A stretch of 26,261 bases of DNA. Source: JALYLC01 sp035696365 (lineage in GTDB: Bacteria; Actinomycetota; Thermoleophilia; Gaiellales; JALYLC01). The position numbers were made by a program, and so were the translations under genes. Under the pieces are notes generated by a model that saw only the letters and a program-made list of their open reading frames with translations, searched no databases and had not been told where the DNA came from. This document shows, one piece after another, positions 15,409 through 23,297 of this stretch. The DNA lies in NCBI GenBank assembly GCA_035696365.1, contig DASRQS010000089.1, forward strand, positions 1 through 26,261. The letters are read 5' to 3'. How positions within the stretch are numbered: position 1 is the first letter of the stretch; the number at the start of each line of letters is the position of its first letter.

Positions 15409-16029
15409 TCAGTCGCTGGGCTCTGGCTCGTGGGAATCTCGGCGGATCCGCACGACGAGCCACACGATGCCCGCCACGGCCAGGGCGGCGATGGCGTAGT
15501 CGAGGAAGGCGAGACGGCCGTGCAGGGTCTCCCAGTTCTTCCCGACCACATAGCCGAGCAGCGTCAGTGCGAGCACCCACGGGACGCAGCCGATCGTCGT
15601 GTAGAGCGCGAAGCGCCGCAGCGGCATCTGCGCGATCCCTGCGGGCAGCGAGATGAAGGTGCGCACGACCGGCACACAGCGCGAGATCAGGACGACGCGC
15701 TCGCCGTAGCGCTCGAACCAGCGGTCGGCCATCGCGAGGCGCGGCTCGGTCACGTGGATGTACCGGCCGTGGCGGAGGATCAGCTCGCGGCCGCCGGTCT
15801 TGCCGGCCCACCAGGCGATGACCGATCCGGCGAGATTGCCGAGCACGCCCGCGGCCACGGCCGCGACGAAACCCAGCTGGCCGGCCGAGACGAGGTAGCC
15901 GGCGTAGAGCATGATCACCTCGCTCGGCACAGGGATGCAGGCGGACTCGAGCAGCATCAGGCCGAACACGGCAATCAGCCCGTGATCGGCGATCGTCCGC
16001 GTGATCCAGTTGGTGAGCGAGCTCAGCAC
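15409..16029 (-). CDS. DedA-family membrane protein
   Basis: A 206-residue integral membrane protein with four to five hydrophobic segments. DedA signatures are clear: E29 and PVPSE at 33-37 in the re-entrant region, GNLAGSVIAWWAGKTGG in the middle, and SRCVPVVRTFISLPAGIAQM, the conserved SRFxPxxRTFxxxxAG motif. DedA proteins act in membrane homeostasis, and some flip undecaprenyl phosphate or phospholipids across the membrane using the proton gradient (family knowledge). The start is a GTG at 16029. The gene lies between repeat array B and a hairpin at 16053-16090. With a PLD-type enzyme and an exporter nearby, a shared theme of membrane lipid handling is possible but not shown. Confidence 0.9.
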   Translation of the reverse strand: MLSSLTNWITRTIADHGLIAVFGLMLLESACIPVPSEVIMLYAGYLVSAGQLGFVAAVAAGVLGNLAGSVIAWWAGKTGGRELILRHGRYIHVTEPRLAMADRWFERYGERVVLISRCVPVVRTFISLPAGIAQMPLRRFALYTTIGCVPWVLALTLLGYVVGKNWETLHGRLAFLDYAIAALAVAGIVWLVVRIRRDSHEPEPSD

Positions 16030-16052
16030 GTTGCGTCTTGGCGCGGCGCGCC

Positions 16053-16090
16053 GAGGCGGCGACCTCGCTGCAATGCAGCGAGATCGCCTC
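16053..16090 (-). terminator. Hairpin between the COG4705-like gene and DedA
   Basis: CTCGCTGCA pairs with TGCAGCGAG, and after one mismatch five further base pairs extend the stem. No T-run follows on either strand, so this is a hairpin-only terminator candidate for the COG4705-like gene or a structured DedA leader. Confidence 0.4.
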
Positions 16091-16114
16091 CCCGGGCAGT
16101 GAATGCCGAGTAGC

Positions 16115-16960
16115 TCAGGAAGCGGTCTCGACGATGTCCACGACGGGGCGGTGCCTCTGGAGCTGCTCGTGGCCCTGAGGCTGGAGTTCGATCACGTCCT
16201 TGCGCGTCACGGTGAGGTAGCTCACGACGACCAGTATGGCGCCGAGGAAGATCATGCTCGTGACGGTCGTGCCGAGGCCGAGGCCGCCACTGGCGCGCGG
16301 TTGCGAGAGAAAGTCTCCCAGCGAGGCCCCCAGTGGCCGCGTCAGGATGTACGCGAGCCAGAACGCTGTGATTGCGCCGAGCCCGAAGCGGAAGTGGGCG
16401 AGTGTCACGAGACCGATCACGGCGGCGAACATGATCGCCGAGAGGAAGTAGCCGAGCGCGAGCCGCTCTGCCGTCAGGTCACCGGCCGCGGTGCCGAGCG
16501 CGAATGTGAAGAGCACCGTGAGCCAGTAGAAGGCCTCGCGGCGTCGTGTCACGATCGAGTGGATCGAGAGCGTCCGCTCGCTGATGAACCAGGCGAGGAA
16601 CACGACGGCCAGGGCGATCGAGAACACGATCGTCGTGGTCACCAGGGAGACTCCCTGATTGTCAGTCAGGTTGTCGGTGATCTGCGTGCCGACGACGCTG
16701 ATCAGCACGATTCCCAGCCAGTAGATCGGCGGGATGTAGCGACGTGCCCTGAATTGCACCACGAGCGTCGCGATCAACAATGCAGCAGTGATGTACGTGG
16801 TCTTCGTCAGCCCAAGCCCGACATTCGTTGCCAAATAGTCAGATGCCGTCTCACCGATGGTGGTGCAGAGCACCTTGATGATCCAGAAGTAGAGCGTGAC
16901 CTCTGGGACCTTGTTCAACATCTCGCGCGCAGAGAGCGCTGCTGCAGGTTTCGTAGGCAT
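16115..16960 (-). CDS. COG4705/DUF347-type multi-pass membrane protein
   Basis: A 281-residue membrane protein with about eight hydrophobic segments. The N-terminal KVPEVTLYFWIIKVLCTTIGETASDYL matches the repeat of unknown function in COG4705/DUF347 membrane proteins, whose members carry K-x-P-E-V-T-x-x-F-W-x-x-K and G-E-T. Related pieces recur later: GTQITDNLTDNQGV, FYWLTVLFTFALGTAAGDLTAERL and FWLAYILTRPLGASLGDFLSQP, so an internal four-fold repeat is visible. Function is not established. Acidic residues within the membrane repeats (E, D) suggest ion or metal transport (inference). ATG 16960. Direct repeats spaced by 11 bp lie 24-39 bases upstream, and an OmpR-type two-component system lies just beyond. 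Confidence 0.8.
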   Translation of the reverse strand: MPTKPAAALSAREMLNKVPEVTLYFWIIKVLCTTIGETASDYLATNVGLGLTKTTYITAALLIATLVVQFRARRYIPPIYWLGIVLISVVGTQITDNLTDNQGVSLVTTTIVFSIALAVVFLAWFISERTLSIHSIVTRRREAFYWLTVLFTFALGTAAGDLTAERLALGYFLSAIMFAAVIGLVTLAHFRFGLGAITAFWLAYILTRPLGASLGDFLSQPRASGGLGLGTTVTSMIFLGAILVVVSYLTVTRKDVIELQPQGHEQLQRHRPVVDIVETAS

Positions 16961-16983
16961 GCTTCCAACGTGCCACGGGTGTT

Positions 16984-16999
16984 CTGACCATCACCTGAA
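16984..16999 (-). promoter_or_regulatory. Putative OmpR-type response-regulator binding site upstream of the COG4705-like gene
   Basis: On the minus strand, TTCAGGTGATGGTCAG contains two TCAG half-sites spaced by 11 bp, the spacing used by OmpR/PhoB-family dimers. A site of the same form, TTCAnG-N5-GTCA, occurs at 23863-23879. Confidence 0.3.
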
Positions 17000-17089
17000 C
17001 AACAGCCTTTCTGAGATAGTCAGGCGCCCGTCAGTAACCCGTCGTGAGGCTGCGATCGTGCTGGATGCAGCGAGTGCGATCGGCCATGG

Positions 17090-17236
17090 GTGAGCTTCTT
17101 TCACCGGCGCGCTCGCCGGCGTCCTGGGCGCAGACGCCATGCGCGGACCCGGCAGCGCCTGTGCGCGGCGGTCGCCTTGGCGGCCTGCGTCGCGATCACC
17201 GTTGCGATCCTGCTCCGCACGGGCAGTGCGCCCTGA
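17090..17236 (+). CDS. Possible small membrane protein (48 aa)
   Basis: A GTG-started frame in an otherwise empty 285-base gap, on the opposite strand to its neighbours. The product begins MSFFHRR, has a very basic first half (twelve Arg by residue 26), then a single hydrophobic helix LCAAVALAACVAITVAILL, and stops shortly after (RTGSAP). A basic N-terminus followed by one transmembrane segment is a sensible design for a small inner-membrane protein, and third positions are mostly G or C. Against it: no clear Shine-Dalgarno, and Arg-rich frames arise by chance in such DNA. It lies between the sensor kinase and the COG4705-like gene, so it could modulate either. Confidence 0.3.
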   Translation: MSFFHRRARRRPGRRRHARTRQRLCAAVALAACVAITVAILLRTGSAP

Positions 17237-17245
17237 GCAGGCCTT

Positions 17246-18583
17246 TCAGGCCAGCGGCAGGCGAATCGTGAACCGCCCGCCCGGACCGGGCGCGGCCTGG
17301 ATCGAGCCACCGGCTGCGGCTGCGAGACGGCGTGCGAGCGCCAGGCCGAGGCCCGCCGTCCGGTCGGCAGCGCGCGGCGCGATGCGGACGCCCGGCTGGA
17401 AGATGCGCTCGACATCGGCAGCAGCGACGCCCTTGCCGTCGTCGGTCACCGTGATCACGGCGGTCGTGCCTTCCCGTCTCACCGCGACTGTCACCGACGA
17501 GGTTGCGTGGCGGCTGCCATTCTCGATGACGGGCGCGAGGATCCGCTCCACCACCTCGGCATCGGCGCCGAGGCGGATCGGCACGCGCGGAGCGTCCACG
17601 CGAGGCTCGACCAGCTGATCGCCTCCTGCGGGCCGGATCGACTCGATCGCATGCTCGATCGCATCTCGCGCGTCCGATGACCCGCGTGTGGCAGCGCCCT
17701 CGAAGCGCGCCACCGCCACGAGGGCATCGATCGTGCGCGCCATCTGACTGGCGCTGCGCCCGATCGCCGCCAGAGCGACGCGCTGCTCATCGGGCGTCCG
17801 CTCGCGGCGCAGGGCGAGCTCGACCTCGGCCGCGATCCGCGTCAGCGGCGTCCTCAGCTCGTGCGACATCTCGGATGTGAAGCGCTGCTCGTTGCGCAGG
17901 CTGTTCCCGAGGCGCGTGAGCAGCGTGTCGAGCGTCGCGGCGAGACTCGAGAGCTCGTCGTAGGGCTCGCCGCGTGCGAACCTCCGGTCGGGGTAGTGCT
18001 CGCTCCACTCGGCGGCTGCCCGCGTCATCTGCGAGACCGGCTCGAGGGCGCGCCTGAGGATCGAGCGCGAGGCGACCATGACGAGGGCGAAGAGCAGGAC
18101 GGCGAGCGCGATCGACGCGAACAACGCGGTCCGGGCCGTCTGGGTATAGGGACGGAGCCCGACTCCAGCGACGAGCGTCCCGAGCCGCGTGCCCTTGCGT
18201 ACCACCGGGACGGAGTGCAGGCGCGTTCCCTCGACGTCGACGGTCTTCGACGGGCCACCGGCGAGCGCCTGCGCGTGCCGGTCGAGCTCCTTGCTCGCAG
18301 GCGTCGGCGTCTCGATCGTGCCAGTGTGGTCGAAGACCCAGATCTGGACATCGATCGCGGAGTCGTCGGGCGACTCGATCACCCTGAGCCCGTCACCCTT
18401 GGGTCGCAACGTCGCAAGACCCGCACCCGCGCGCGCACGCACGAGATTCGATGCGTCGCGATCGAGCGAGCGGCGCAGGATGGCATTCGACGCCACTGTC
18501 AGCACAGCGAGCGCGAGCAGCATGACGATCGCGTTCGTGGTCAGGAGGCGGGCGCGGATGCCGCGGGGATGACGGGTCCTCAT
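17246..18583 (-). CDS. Sensor histidine kinase (OmpR/EnvZ-type two-component system)
   Basis: A 445-residue membrane kinase. TM1 covers about 12-34 and TM2 about 152-172, enclosing a small extracytoplasmic sensor of roughly 115 residues with no recognised ligand motif. A HAMP-like segment (RSILRRALEPVSQMTRAAAEW) leads to the H-box FTSEMSHELRTPLTR with phospho-acceptor H241. The ATPase domain has the N-box Asn at N355 (VIENGSRHA), a DDGKGV G1 box at 381-386 and GLGLALARR at 411-419. All catalytic elements are intact. It overlaps the response regulator gene by four bases (ATGA), so the pair is co-transcribed with the regulator first. Signal unknown; position suggests control of the COG4705-like gene or the ABC operon. 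Confidence 0.93.
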   Translation of the reverse strand: MRTRHPRGIRARLLTTNAIVMLLALAVLTVASNAILRRSLDRDASNLVRARAGAGLATLRPKGDGLRVIESPDDSAIDVQIWVFDHTGTIETPTPASKELDRHAQALAGGPSKTVDVEGTRLHSVPVVRKGTRLGTLVAGVGLRPYTQTARTALFASIALAVLLFALVMVASRSILRRALEPVSQMTRAAAEWSEHYPDRRFARGEPYDELSSLAATLDTLLTRLGNSLRNEQRFTSEMSHELRTPLTRIAAEVELALRRERTPDEQRVALAAIGRSASQMARTIDALVAVARFEGAATRGSSDARDAIEHAIESIRPAGGDQLVEPRVDAPRVPIRLGADAEVVERILAPVIENGSRHATSSVTVAVRREGTTAVITVTDDGKGVAAADVERIFQPGVRIAPRAADRTAGLGLALARRLAAAAGGSIQAAPGPGGRFTIRLPLA

Positions 18584-19245
18584 CGCAGGACGTAGCCGAC
18601 GCCGCGGGCCGTCACGATCTGGGGTGCCCCGGGCAGGGACCGGAGCTTGCGCCGCAGCCGGGCGATGTAGGCGTCGATCGTGTTCTCGCTGACCATCGCG
18701 CCCGGCGGCCAGGCGGCGCCCACGATCTCGCCCCGCCGCAGCGTCTCTCCGGGCCGGCCGGCGAGGGCGCCCAGGATGCGGTATTCGGTCTGTGTCAGCT
18801 CGACGCTCTTCTCACCGCAGTGAACCGTCCTGGCGGTGGGGTCGAGCTGGAGCGCGCTGGCATCGACGGGCGGTCCGGTGTCGGCGCGCCGGAGCAGAGC
18901 GTGCAGTCGGGCGATGAGCTCGCTGAACGCAAACGGCTTGGTGACGTAGTCGTCGCCGCCGGCGCGGAAGCCGGAGATGCGGTCGGGCGTGGCGTCGAGC
19001 GCGGTCAGGAAGAGGACGGGCGCGCGAATTCCCCGTGCTCTGAGCGCCTGGCAGAGGTCGCGGCCGTCGGCATCCCCGAGCCCGATGTCGATCACGAAGA
19101 CGTCCGCCGGCCGCTCGGCGTGTCGTTCCAGCGCCGTCTGCGCCCCGTCGCTTCCGGCGACGTCGAAGCCCTCCTCGGAGAGACCCCGCACGATCACGTC
19201 GCGGAGCTCCTCGTCGTCCTCGACGACGTGCACGAACCTATTCAT
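18580..19245 (-). CDS. OmpR/PhoB-family response regulator (paralogue 1)
   Basis: A 221-residue regulator. The receiver domain has the acidic pair E9-D10-D11, phospho-acceptor D53 (VIDIGL), T81 and K103 (VTKPF). The winged-helix DNA-binding domain includes LTQTEYRILGAL, NTIDAYIARLRRKL and ARGVGYVLR. I favour ATG 19245 over the GTG two codons upstream: with ATG the phospho-Asp falls at residue 53, the same as in the paralogue at 23923, and both genes then show ATACT-N8-ATG at the start. The stop overlaps the kinase start. No -35 is obvious, in line with activator-dependent or autoregulated transcription. Confidence 0.93.
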   Translation of the reverse strand: MNRFVHVVEDDEELRDVIVRGLSEEGFDVAGSDGAQTALERHAERPADVFVIDIGLGDADGRDLCQALRARGIRAPVLFLTALDATPDRISGFRAGGDDYVTKPFAFSELIARLHALLRRADTGPPVDASALQLDPTARTVHCGEKSVELTQTEYRILGALAGRPGETLRRGEIVGAAWPPGAMVSENTIDAYIARLRRKLRSLPGAPQIVTARGVGYVLR

Positions 19246-19253
19246 CTCCACCC

Positions 19254-19259
19254 AGTATC
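19254..19259 (-). promoter_or_regulatory. Putative -10 of the response regulator-kinase operon
   Basis: Minus-strand GATACT ends eight bases before ATG 19245, predicting a leader of zero to two bases. The same element (CATACT, eight bases, ATG) precedes the paralogue at 23923. Confidence 0.4.
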
Positions 19260-19300
19260 GCGTGCCTTCGGCGGTAGGGGCGCGAACGGAGCCGTGCCGG

Positions 19301-21964
19301 TCAGAGGTCGCGCAGGGTCTCGAGCGGCGGGCGATCGAGGGCGCGCAGGGTGGAGATGCCGGCCACCACGACGGCGAGCAGGGCGATCACGCCGAGCTCG
19401 ATCAGGTACTGCCATGGCACCGCGGCGCGCGCCGGCGGCGGATCGAACACGCCGGTCAGGAGCTTCACGAGCATCCAGGTGAGCCCTGCGGCTGCGATCC
19501 CGCCGAGGATCACGCCTCCGGCGGTCACGAAGGCGGTCTCGGCCCAGACGAAGCCACCGAGCTGCCGCGAGCGCGCGCCCAGCGCGTGGGCGATCGCGAA
19601 CGTCCGGCGGCGATCGGCGAGCCCGAGGTAGAGCAGGAGGCCGGTGGCCGCCGCGATCAGCACGAGGGCGAAGCCGAGCTCGACGCGCGTCAGGCCCTGC
19701 AGCTCGACGCTCGTCAGGCTGCTCGCGATCAGGGCACGGTTGGTGTTGATGTCGCTCACCGAGGCCAGCGCGCCGGCCGCCGCCCGCACTCGGCGCCCGA
19801 CATCGGTCGGGTTCGCGCCACCCGTCTGCACGAGCAGCGTGGCCACGCCCGGGTCGTGCGTCGCCCGCGCCACGTAGCTCGCATTGACGACGGTATAGGC
19901 GTCCTTGGGCGCGGTCGGGAACTCGTTCGTGATCCCGATGTACTTGAAGTGCACGGGAATCGACGCGCGGGTGCGCTGGTCGAGCAGGCGCATGATGATC
20001 TGGTCGCCCGGTCGCAGCTGATAGTCGTGGACGACCTCCTGACTCAGGAGCACGCCGTTCGGCGTGCGGGCCAAGCGCCCGAGCAGCTGGCTGGCCGTGC
20101 CGCCCGAGAACCACGAATCCTGGAGCCGCGCGTTGTGGACCACGGTGCGCGCATTGACACCGTAGAGGTCCTGGAGGTCGCGCCCGATGTAGGCGTAGCG
20201 GTGCTGCAGCGGCTCCGCGGCCGAGACGCCGGGGATGTGCGCCACCGTGCTGCGCAGATGCGCCGGCAGGCCGGACACACTCGTGGCGCTGAGCACCACG
20301 TCAGCACCGTTCGAGAGCCGGGCGTCGGCCTCGGCCTGTTGCTTGTAGGTCGCGTTGAACGCCGCGGTGGTGGCGGCGAAGCAGGTCGTCAGGGCGACCA
20401 GCGCCAGGGCGCGCGCGAGCGCGGAGCGCTGCTGGTACATGCTCGACGCGACGGTCCCTCCGAGCTGGCCCGCGACGGCGCGCGACGCGGTCGCGATCCC
20501 CTTGCGGCCGCGTCTCAGCGCGAGCTCGGCCAGCCGGTACGAAAGCAGGGCGACGCCGATCCACGCGAGCATCGGCGCGAGGAACGACCAGTAGTTCACC
20601 GACGCCTGCGTCGAGCCCTCGACGACGAGCACGAGCTGCGAGCCACCGCCGCTCGTGGCGCGGTAGATCAGGACGGCTCCGGCGATCGCGAGGAAGTCGA
20701 GTCCGAACTTGCCCCACCAGGGCCCGCCTTGCCGCCGGGCGACCGTGCGAGCCCGGGCGACCGTGAGGCGACGCGCGTCACGCCAGGCGGGCAGCGCGAT
20801 GGCGAGGACCGCGATGAGGATGCCGGCCAGGAGCGAGCCTCCGGCCCAGAACGCGCTGGCGCGCGTGGTCGCGCCGAAGCTCGTCGAGCCGAAGGAGATA
20901 GAGCCGATGGCCATGGCGGCGGCGAGGCCCACCAGGCCCCCGACGATGCCGACGAGCAGCGACTCGGCGAGCGCGAGGCGGACCAGCTCCGGGAGCGTGG
21001 CCCCGCGGGCGCGCAGCAGCGCCTGGTCGCGTCGCCGCCGCTCGGCCCCGGCACCGGCGATCGCAGCGGTCAGGAGCACAGCCAGCAGCGCCCCCGGGAG
21101 TCCGAGGAAGAGGAAGGCCACGCGGGCGTAGAGACTGTCGCCGCGCGCCGCATCGAGGGCGGTCGCGAGGTTGTTGGCGACGATCGCGGTGCCGGATGTC
21201 CGCGTCTCGAGGTTCTTGGCCAGGCCGAGCGCTCGCGAGTAGGCGGTTGACGGGTCGCGGGGCAAGGCGCCGTGGGCGAGGTTCGCGTGCACCTGGCGGC
21301 GGATCAGCGCGGGATGCGTGCGAGCCAGCCCATCGAAGAGCGCGTGCCAGCGCGCGGTCGGCACGATCAGGACGTTGTCGGGAATCGGCGTCTGCGACGT
21401 CGCTGTTGCGGCCGAGGGGGGCAGCAACAGCTGCTGGGGCGCCGTGAAGTCGATGATCCCGTTCACGCGCGCGGTGGCGTCGGGCAGGCCGGCGCGGCCG
21501 ATCGAGATGCGATCGCCGACGCCGATACCGAGGTTCGCGGCCATCTGCTGCGCGATCAGCACACCCGAGCGCGCGCCGATGAACTGGCGCAGCTCCTTCG
21601 GGAACGTGGCTCGGTAGTTGCCGGGTACGCCGAGCACGAGCCCCCCACTGGCGGTGCTGGTGCCGCCGCTTGCGGATGCGTGGTACCCGGTCGTGCGGGC
21701 GTACAGGACCGGGACGGCCGTCCGGACGCCGGGGAAGGCGCGCACCTGGCCCAGCAGCTTGGAGAGCGACGCGCCCGGCGCCGCCTGGACCTGCCAGTCG
21801 AGCGGCACGCGCGCGAGCGCGCGATCGGTCATCGACGCCGTCGAGCCGGCGAGGAACGCCCCGATCGAGGCGATCAGGGCGACGGCGACCGCGACACCCG
21901 CCGCCGCCGCGACGAGGCGGCCGCGCCGCCGCGCGAGCAGCCCTGCCAGCCAGCGCAGCGTCAT
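19301..21964 (-). CDS. FtsX-like ABC transporter permease, two-module
   Basis: An 887-residue permease of the MacB/FtsX/LolC superfamily. After a basic start, TM1 (AAAGVAVAVALIASIGAFLAG) leads into a large extracytoplasmic domain. Three TM segments follow (VAFLFLGLPGALLAVLLTAA, LAESLLVGIVGGLVGLAAAMAI, SLLAGILIAVLAIALPAWRDAR), then two or three more, a second extracytoplasmic domain, and a final trio ending in IELGVIALLAVVVAGISTLRAL. This is the duplicated FtsX arrangement of about ten TM segments. Such mechanotransmission permeases extract lipoproteins, lipids or peptides from the membrane or drive periplasmic partners. ATG 21964 overlaps the upstream ATPase stop by four bases. The frame is open far upstream but that part is out of frame with the real ATPase genes. 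Confidence 0.9.
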   Translation of the reverse strand: MTLRWLAGLLARRRGRLVAAAAGVAVAVALIASIGAFLAGSTASMTDRALARVPLDWQVQAAPGASLSKLLGQVRAFPGVRTAVPVLYARTTGYHASASGGTSTASGGLVLGVPGNYRATFPKELRQFIGARSGVLIAQQMAANLGIGVGDRISIGRAGLPDATARVNGIIDFTAPQQLLLPPSAATATSQTPIPDNVLIVPTARWHALFDGLARTHPALIRRQVHANLAHGALPRDPSTAYSRALGLAKNLETRTSGTAIVANNLATALDAARGDSLYARVAFLFLGLPGALLAVLLTAAIAGAGAERRRRDQALLRARGATLPELVRLALAESLLVGIVGGLVGLAAAMAIGSISFGSTSFGATTRASAFWAGGSLLAGILIAVLAIALPAWRDARRLTVARARTVARRQGGPWWGKFGLDFLAIAGAVLIYRATSGGGSQLVLVVEGSTQASVNYWSFLAPMLAWIGVALLSYRLAELALRRGRKGIATASRAVAGQLGGTVASSMYQQRSALARALALVALTTCFAATTAAFNATYKQQAEADARLSNGADVVLSATSVSGLPAHLRSTVAHIPGVSAAEPLQHRYAYIGRDLQDLYGVNARTVVHNARLQDSWFSGGTASQLLGRLARTPNGVLLSQEVVHDYQLRPGDQIIMRLLDQRTRASIPVHFKYIGITNEFPTAPKDAYTVVNASYVARATHDPGVATLLVQTGGANPTDVGRRVRAAAGALASVSDINTNRALIASSLTSVELQGLTRVELGFALVLIAAATGLLLYLGLADRRRTFAIAHALGARSRQLGGFVWAETAFVTAGGVILGGIAAAGLTWMLVKLLTGVFDPPPARAAVPWQYLIELGVIALLAVVVAGISTLRALDRPPLETLRDL

Positions 21965-22641
21965 GCCGCCGACGCCTCCAGCCGCATGTCGAGGGCGCCG
22001 TCGACGACCGACCAGCGGTGCTCGAAGCGCTCGGCGATGGAGGCGTCGTGCGTGGTCACCACGACCGCCGCGCCGGTGGCATCCGCGCAGTCGAGCAGCA
22101 CGTCGATCACGAGGTCGCTGTTGGCCCGGTCGAGCTGACTCGTCGGCTCGTCCGCGAGGATCAGTCGCGGGCCGGTCACGAGCGCTCGTGCGATCGCAAC
22201 CCGCTGCGCCTGCCCGCCCGAGAGCTCGTCCGGGATGCGGTCGGCGAGCTCGGCCAGTCCGACGAGGGCGAGCAGCTCGAGCGCGGTCGCCGTCGCGGCA
22301 CCCTGCGACTCGCCCATCAGCTGAAGCGGGAGCGCGACGTTCTCGCCGACGGTCAGCGGCGGGAGCAGGCTGGGGCCCTGGAAGACGATGCCGATCGGGC
22401 CTGGGCGAAGCGCCCGCCGATCGCCGATCGCCGGCCACGTGACCGAGCCGGTCGACGGATCCTGGAGCCCCGAGAGTAGATGCATGAGCGAGCTCTTGCC
22501 CGAGCCGGAGGGCCCGGCCACGGCGATCTGCTGCCGCTCGAGCACGGCGCAGTCGGTCGGCCGCAGGGCGACGATCGTCTGCGACCCGAAGCCATAGGTG
22601 ACGCCCGCACCGTCGCACTGGACGAGCATCTGCGCACTCAT
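21961..22641 (-). CDS. ABC transporter ATP-binding protein (second ATPase)
   Basis: A 226-residue MacB/LolD-type ATPase. Walker A is GPSGSGKSS at 43-51, the Q-loop is VFQGPSLLPPLTVGEN, the signature is LSGGQAQRVAIARAL, Walker B is LILADEPTSQLD and the switch His is in VVTTHD. All catalytic residues are present. It lies between another ATPase and the FtsX-like permease with four-base ATGA overlaps on both sides, so the three are made together. Two different ATPases for one duplicated permease suggests a heterodimeric nucleotide-binding pair, although one might serve another permease. Confidence 0.93.
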   Translation of the reverse strand: MSAQMLVQCDGAGVTYGFGSQTIVALRPTDCAVLERQQIAVAGPSGSGKSSLMHLLSGLQDPSTGSVTWPAIGDRRALRPGPIGIVFQGPSLLPPLTVGENVALPLQLMGESQGAATATALELLALVGLAELADRIPDELSGGQAQRVAIARALVTGPRLILADEPTSQLDRANSDLVIDVLLDCADATGAAVVVTTHDASIAERFEHRWSVVDGALDMRLEASAA

Positions 22642-23297
22642 GCCGCGACCTGGCCGTCGGCGAGCCGGACCGTCCGGTGCGCAGCCTCCGCCAGGAGCGG
22701 GTTATGCGTTGCGGCGATGATCGCGCAGCCCGCGGCGGCACGCCGCAGCAGCAGTGAGACGATCTCGTCGGCGGTCGCGGAGTCGAGCTCTCCGGTCGGC
22801 TCGTCCGCAAGCAGCAGGGGCGGATCGTTGGCCAGCGCGACGGCCAGGCCGGCGCGCGCGAGCTCTCCGCCCGAGAGCTGCGCCGGACGTGCCCCGGCGC
22901 GGTCGGCGAGGCCCACGCTCGCGATGATGGCGCCGGCGGCGGCGAGATCGGCGCGCCCAGCGAGCTGCTGTGCGAGCAGCACGTTGCCCTGGACGTCGAG
23001 GTGCGCGAGCAGGTTGTCGCTCTGGAAGAGCATGCCGATGGAGCTCGCACGCACGGCGGAGCGATGCGCCTCCGAGCGCCGCGAGACGCGCTGTCCCGCG
23101 ACGTGGACGACCCCGCCGTCAGGCTCGTCGAGACCGGCGATGCATGCGAGCAGCGTCGACTTGCCCGACCCGGATGGCCCCATCACGGCGACAAGCTCTC
23201 CCGACTCGGCGCTCAGCGACACACCGCGCAGCGCGAGCACCTCCTCGTCGCCCGTGTGGAAGAAGCGATAGAGCTCGCGCGCGTCGAGGATCATCAT
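22638..23297 (-). CDS. ABC transporter ATP-binding protein (first ATPase)
   Basis: A 219-residue ATPase of the same family as its neighbour. Walker A GPSGSGKST is at 40-48, the Q-loop is LFQSDNLLAHLDVQGN, the signature is QLSGGELARAGLAVAL, Walker B is LLLADEPTGELD and the switch His is in AATHN. The signature helix departs from the usual LSGGQ/E-QQRVAIARAL (here LARAGLAVAL), a change that may mark the weaker site of an asymmetric pair (inference). ATG 23297 shares one base with the stop of the secreted-protein gene (TGATG), and the ATG codon is doubled (MMILD). It is the second gene of the four-gene operon. Confidence 0.92.
   Translation of the reverse strand: MMILDARELYRFFHTGDEEVLALRGVSLSAESGELVAVMGPSGSGKSTLLACIAGLDEPDGGVVHVAGQRVSRRSEAHRSAVRASSIGMLFQSDNLLAHLDVQGNVLLAQQLAGRADLAAAGAIIASVGLADRAGARPAQLSGGELARAGLAVALANDPPLLLADEPTGELDSATADEIVSLLLRRAAAGCAIIAATHNPLLAEAAHRTVRLADGQVAA

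Noticed and set aside
19246..19251. GTG start two codons upstream for response regulator 1
   Set aside because: The ATG at 19245 gives the same residue numbering and the same -10 to ATG distance as the paralogue, so it is preferred, though GTG cannot be excluded.
18977..21250. Long plus-strand frame of 757 codons antisense to the regulator and FtsX-like permease
   Set aside because: Composition is Arg/Asp/Gln-rich, no domain is visible, and it is fully explained by the codon bias of the genes on the other strand.
19301..23050. A 1249-codon minus-strand frame suggesting an ATPase-permease fusion
   Set aside because: The portion above 21964 is out of frame with two intact ABC ATPase genes and is low-complexity; the permease proper starts at ATG 21964.
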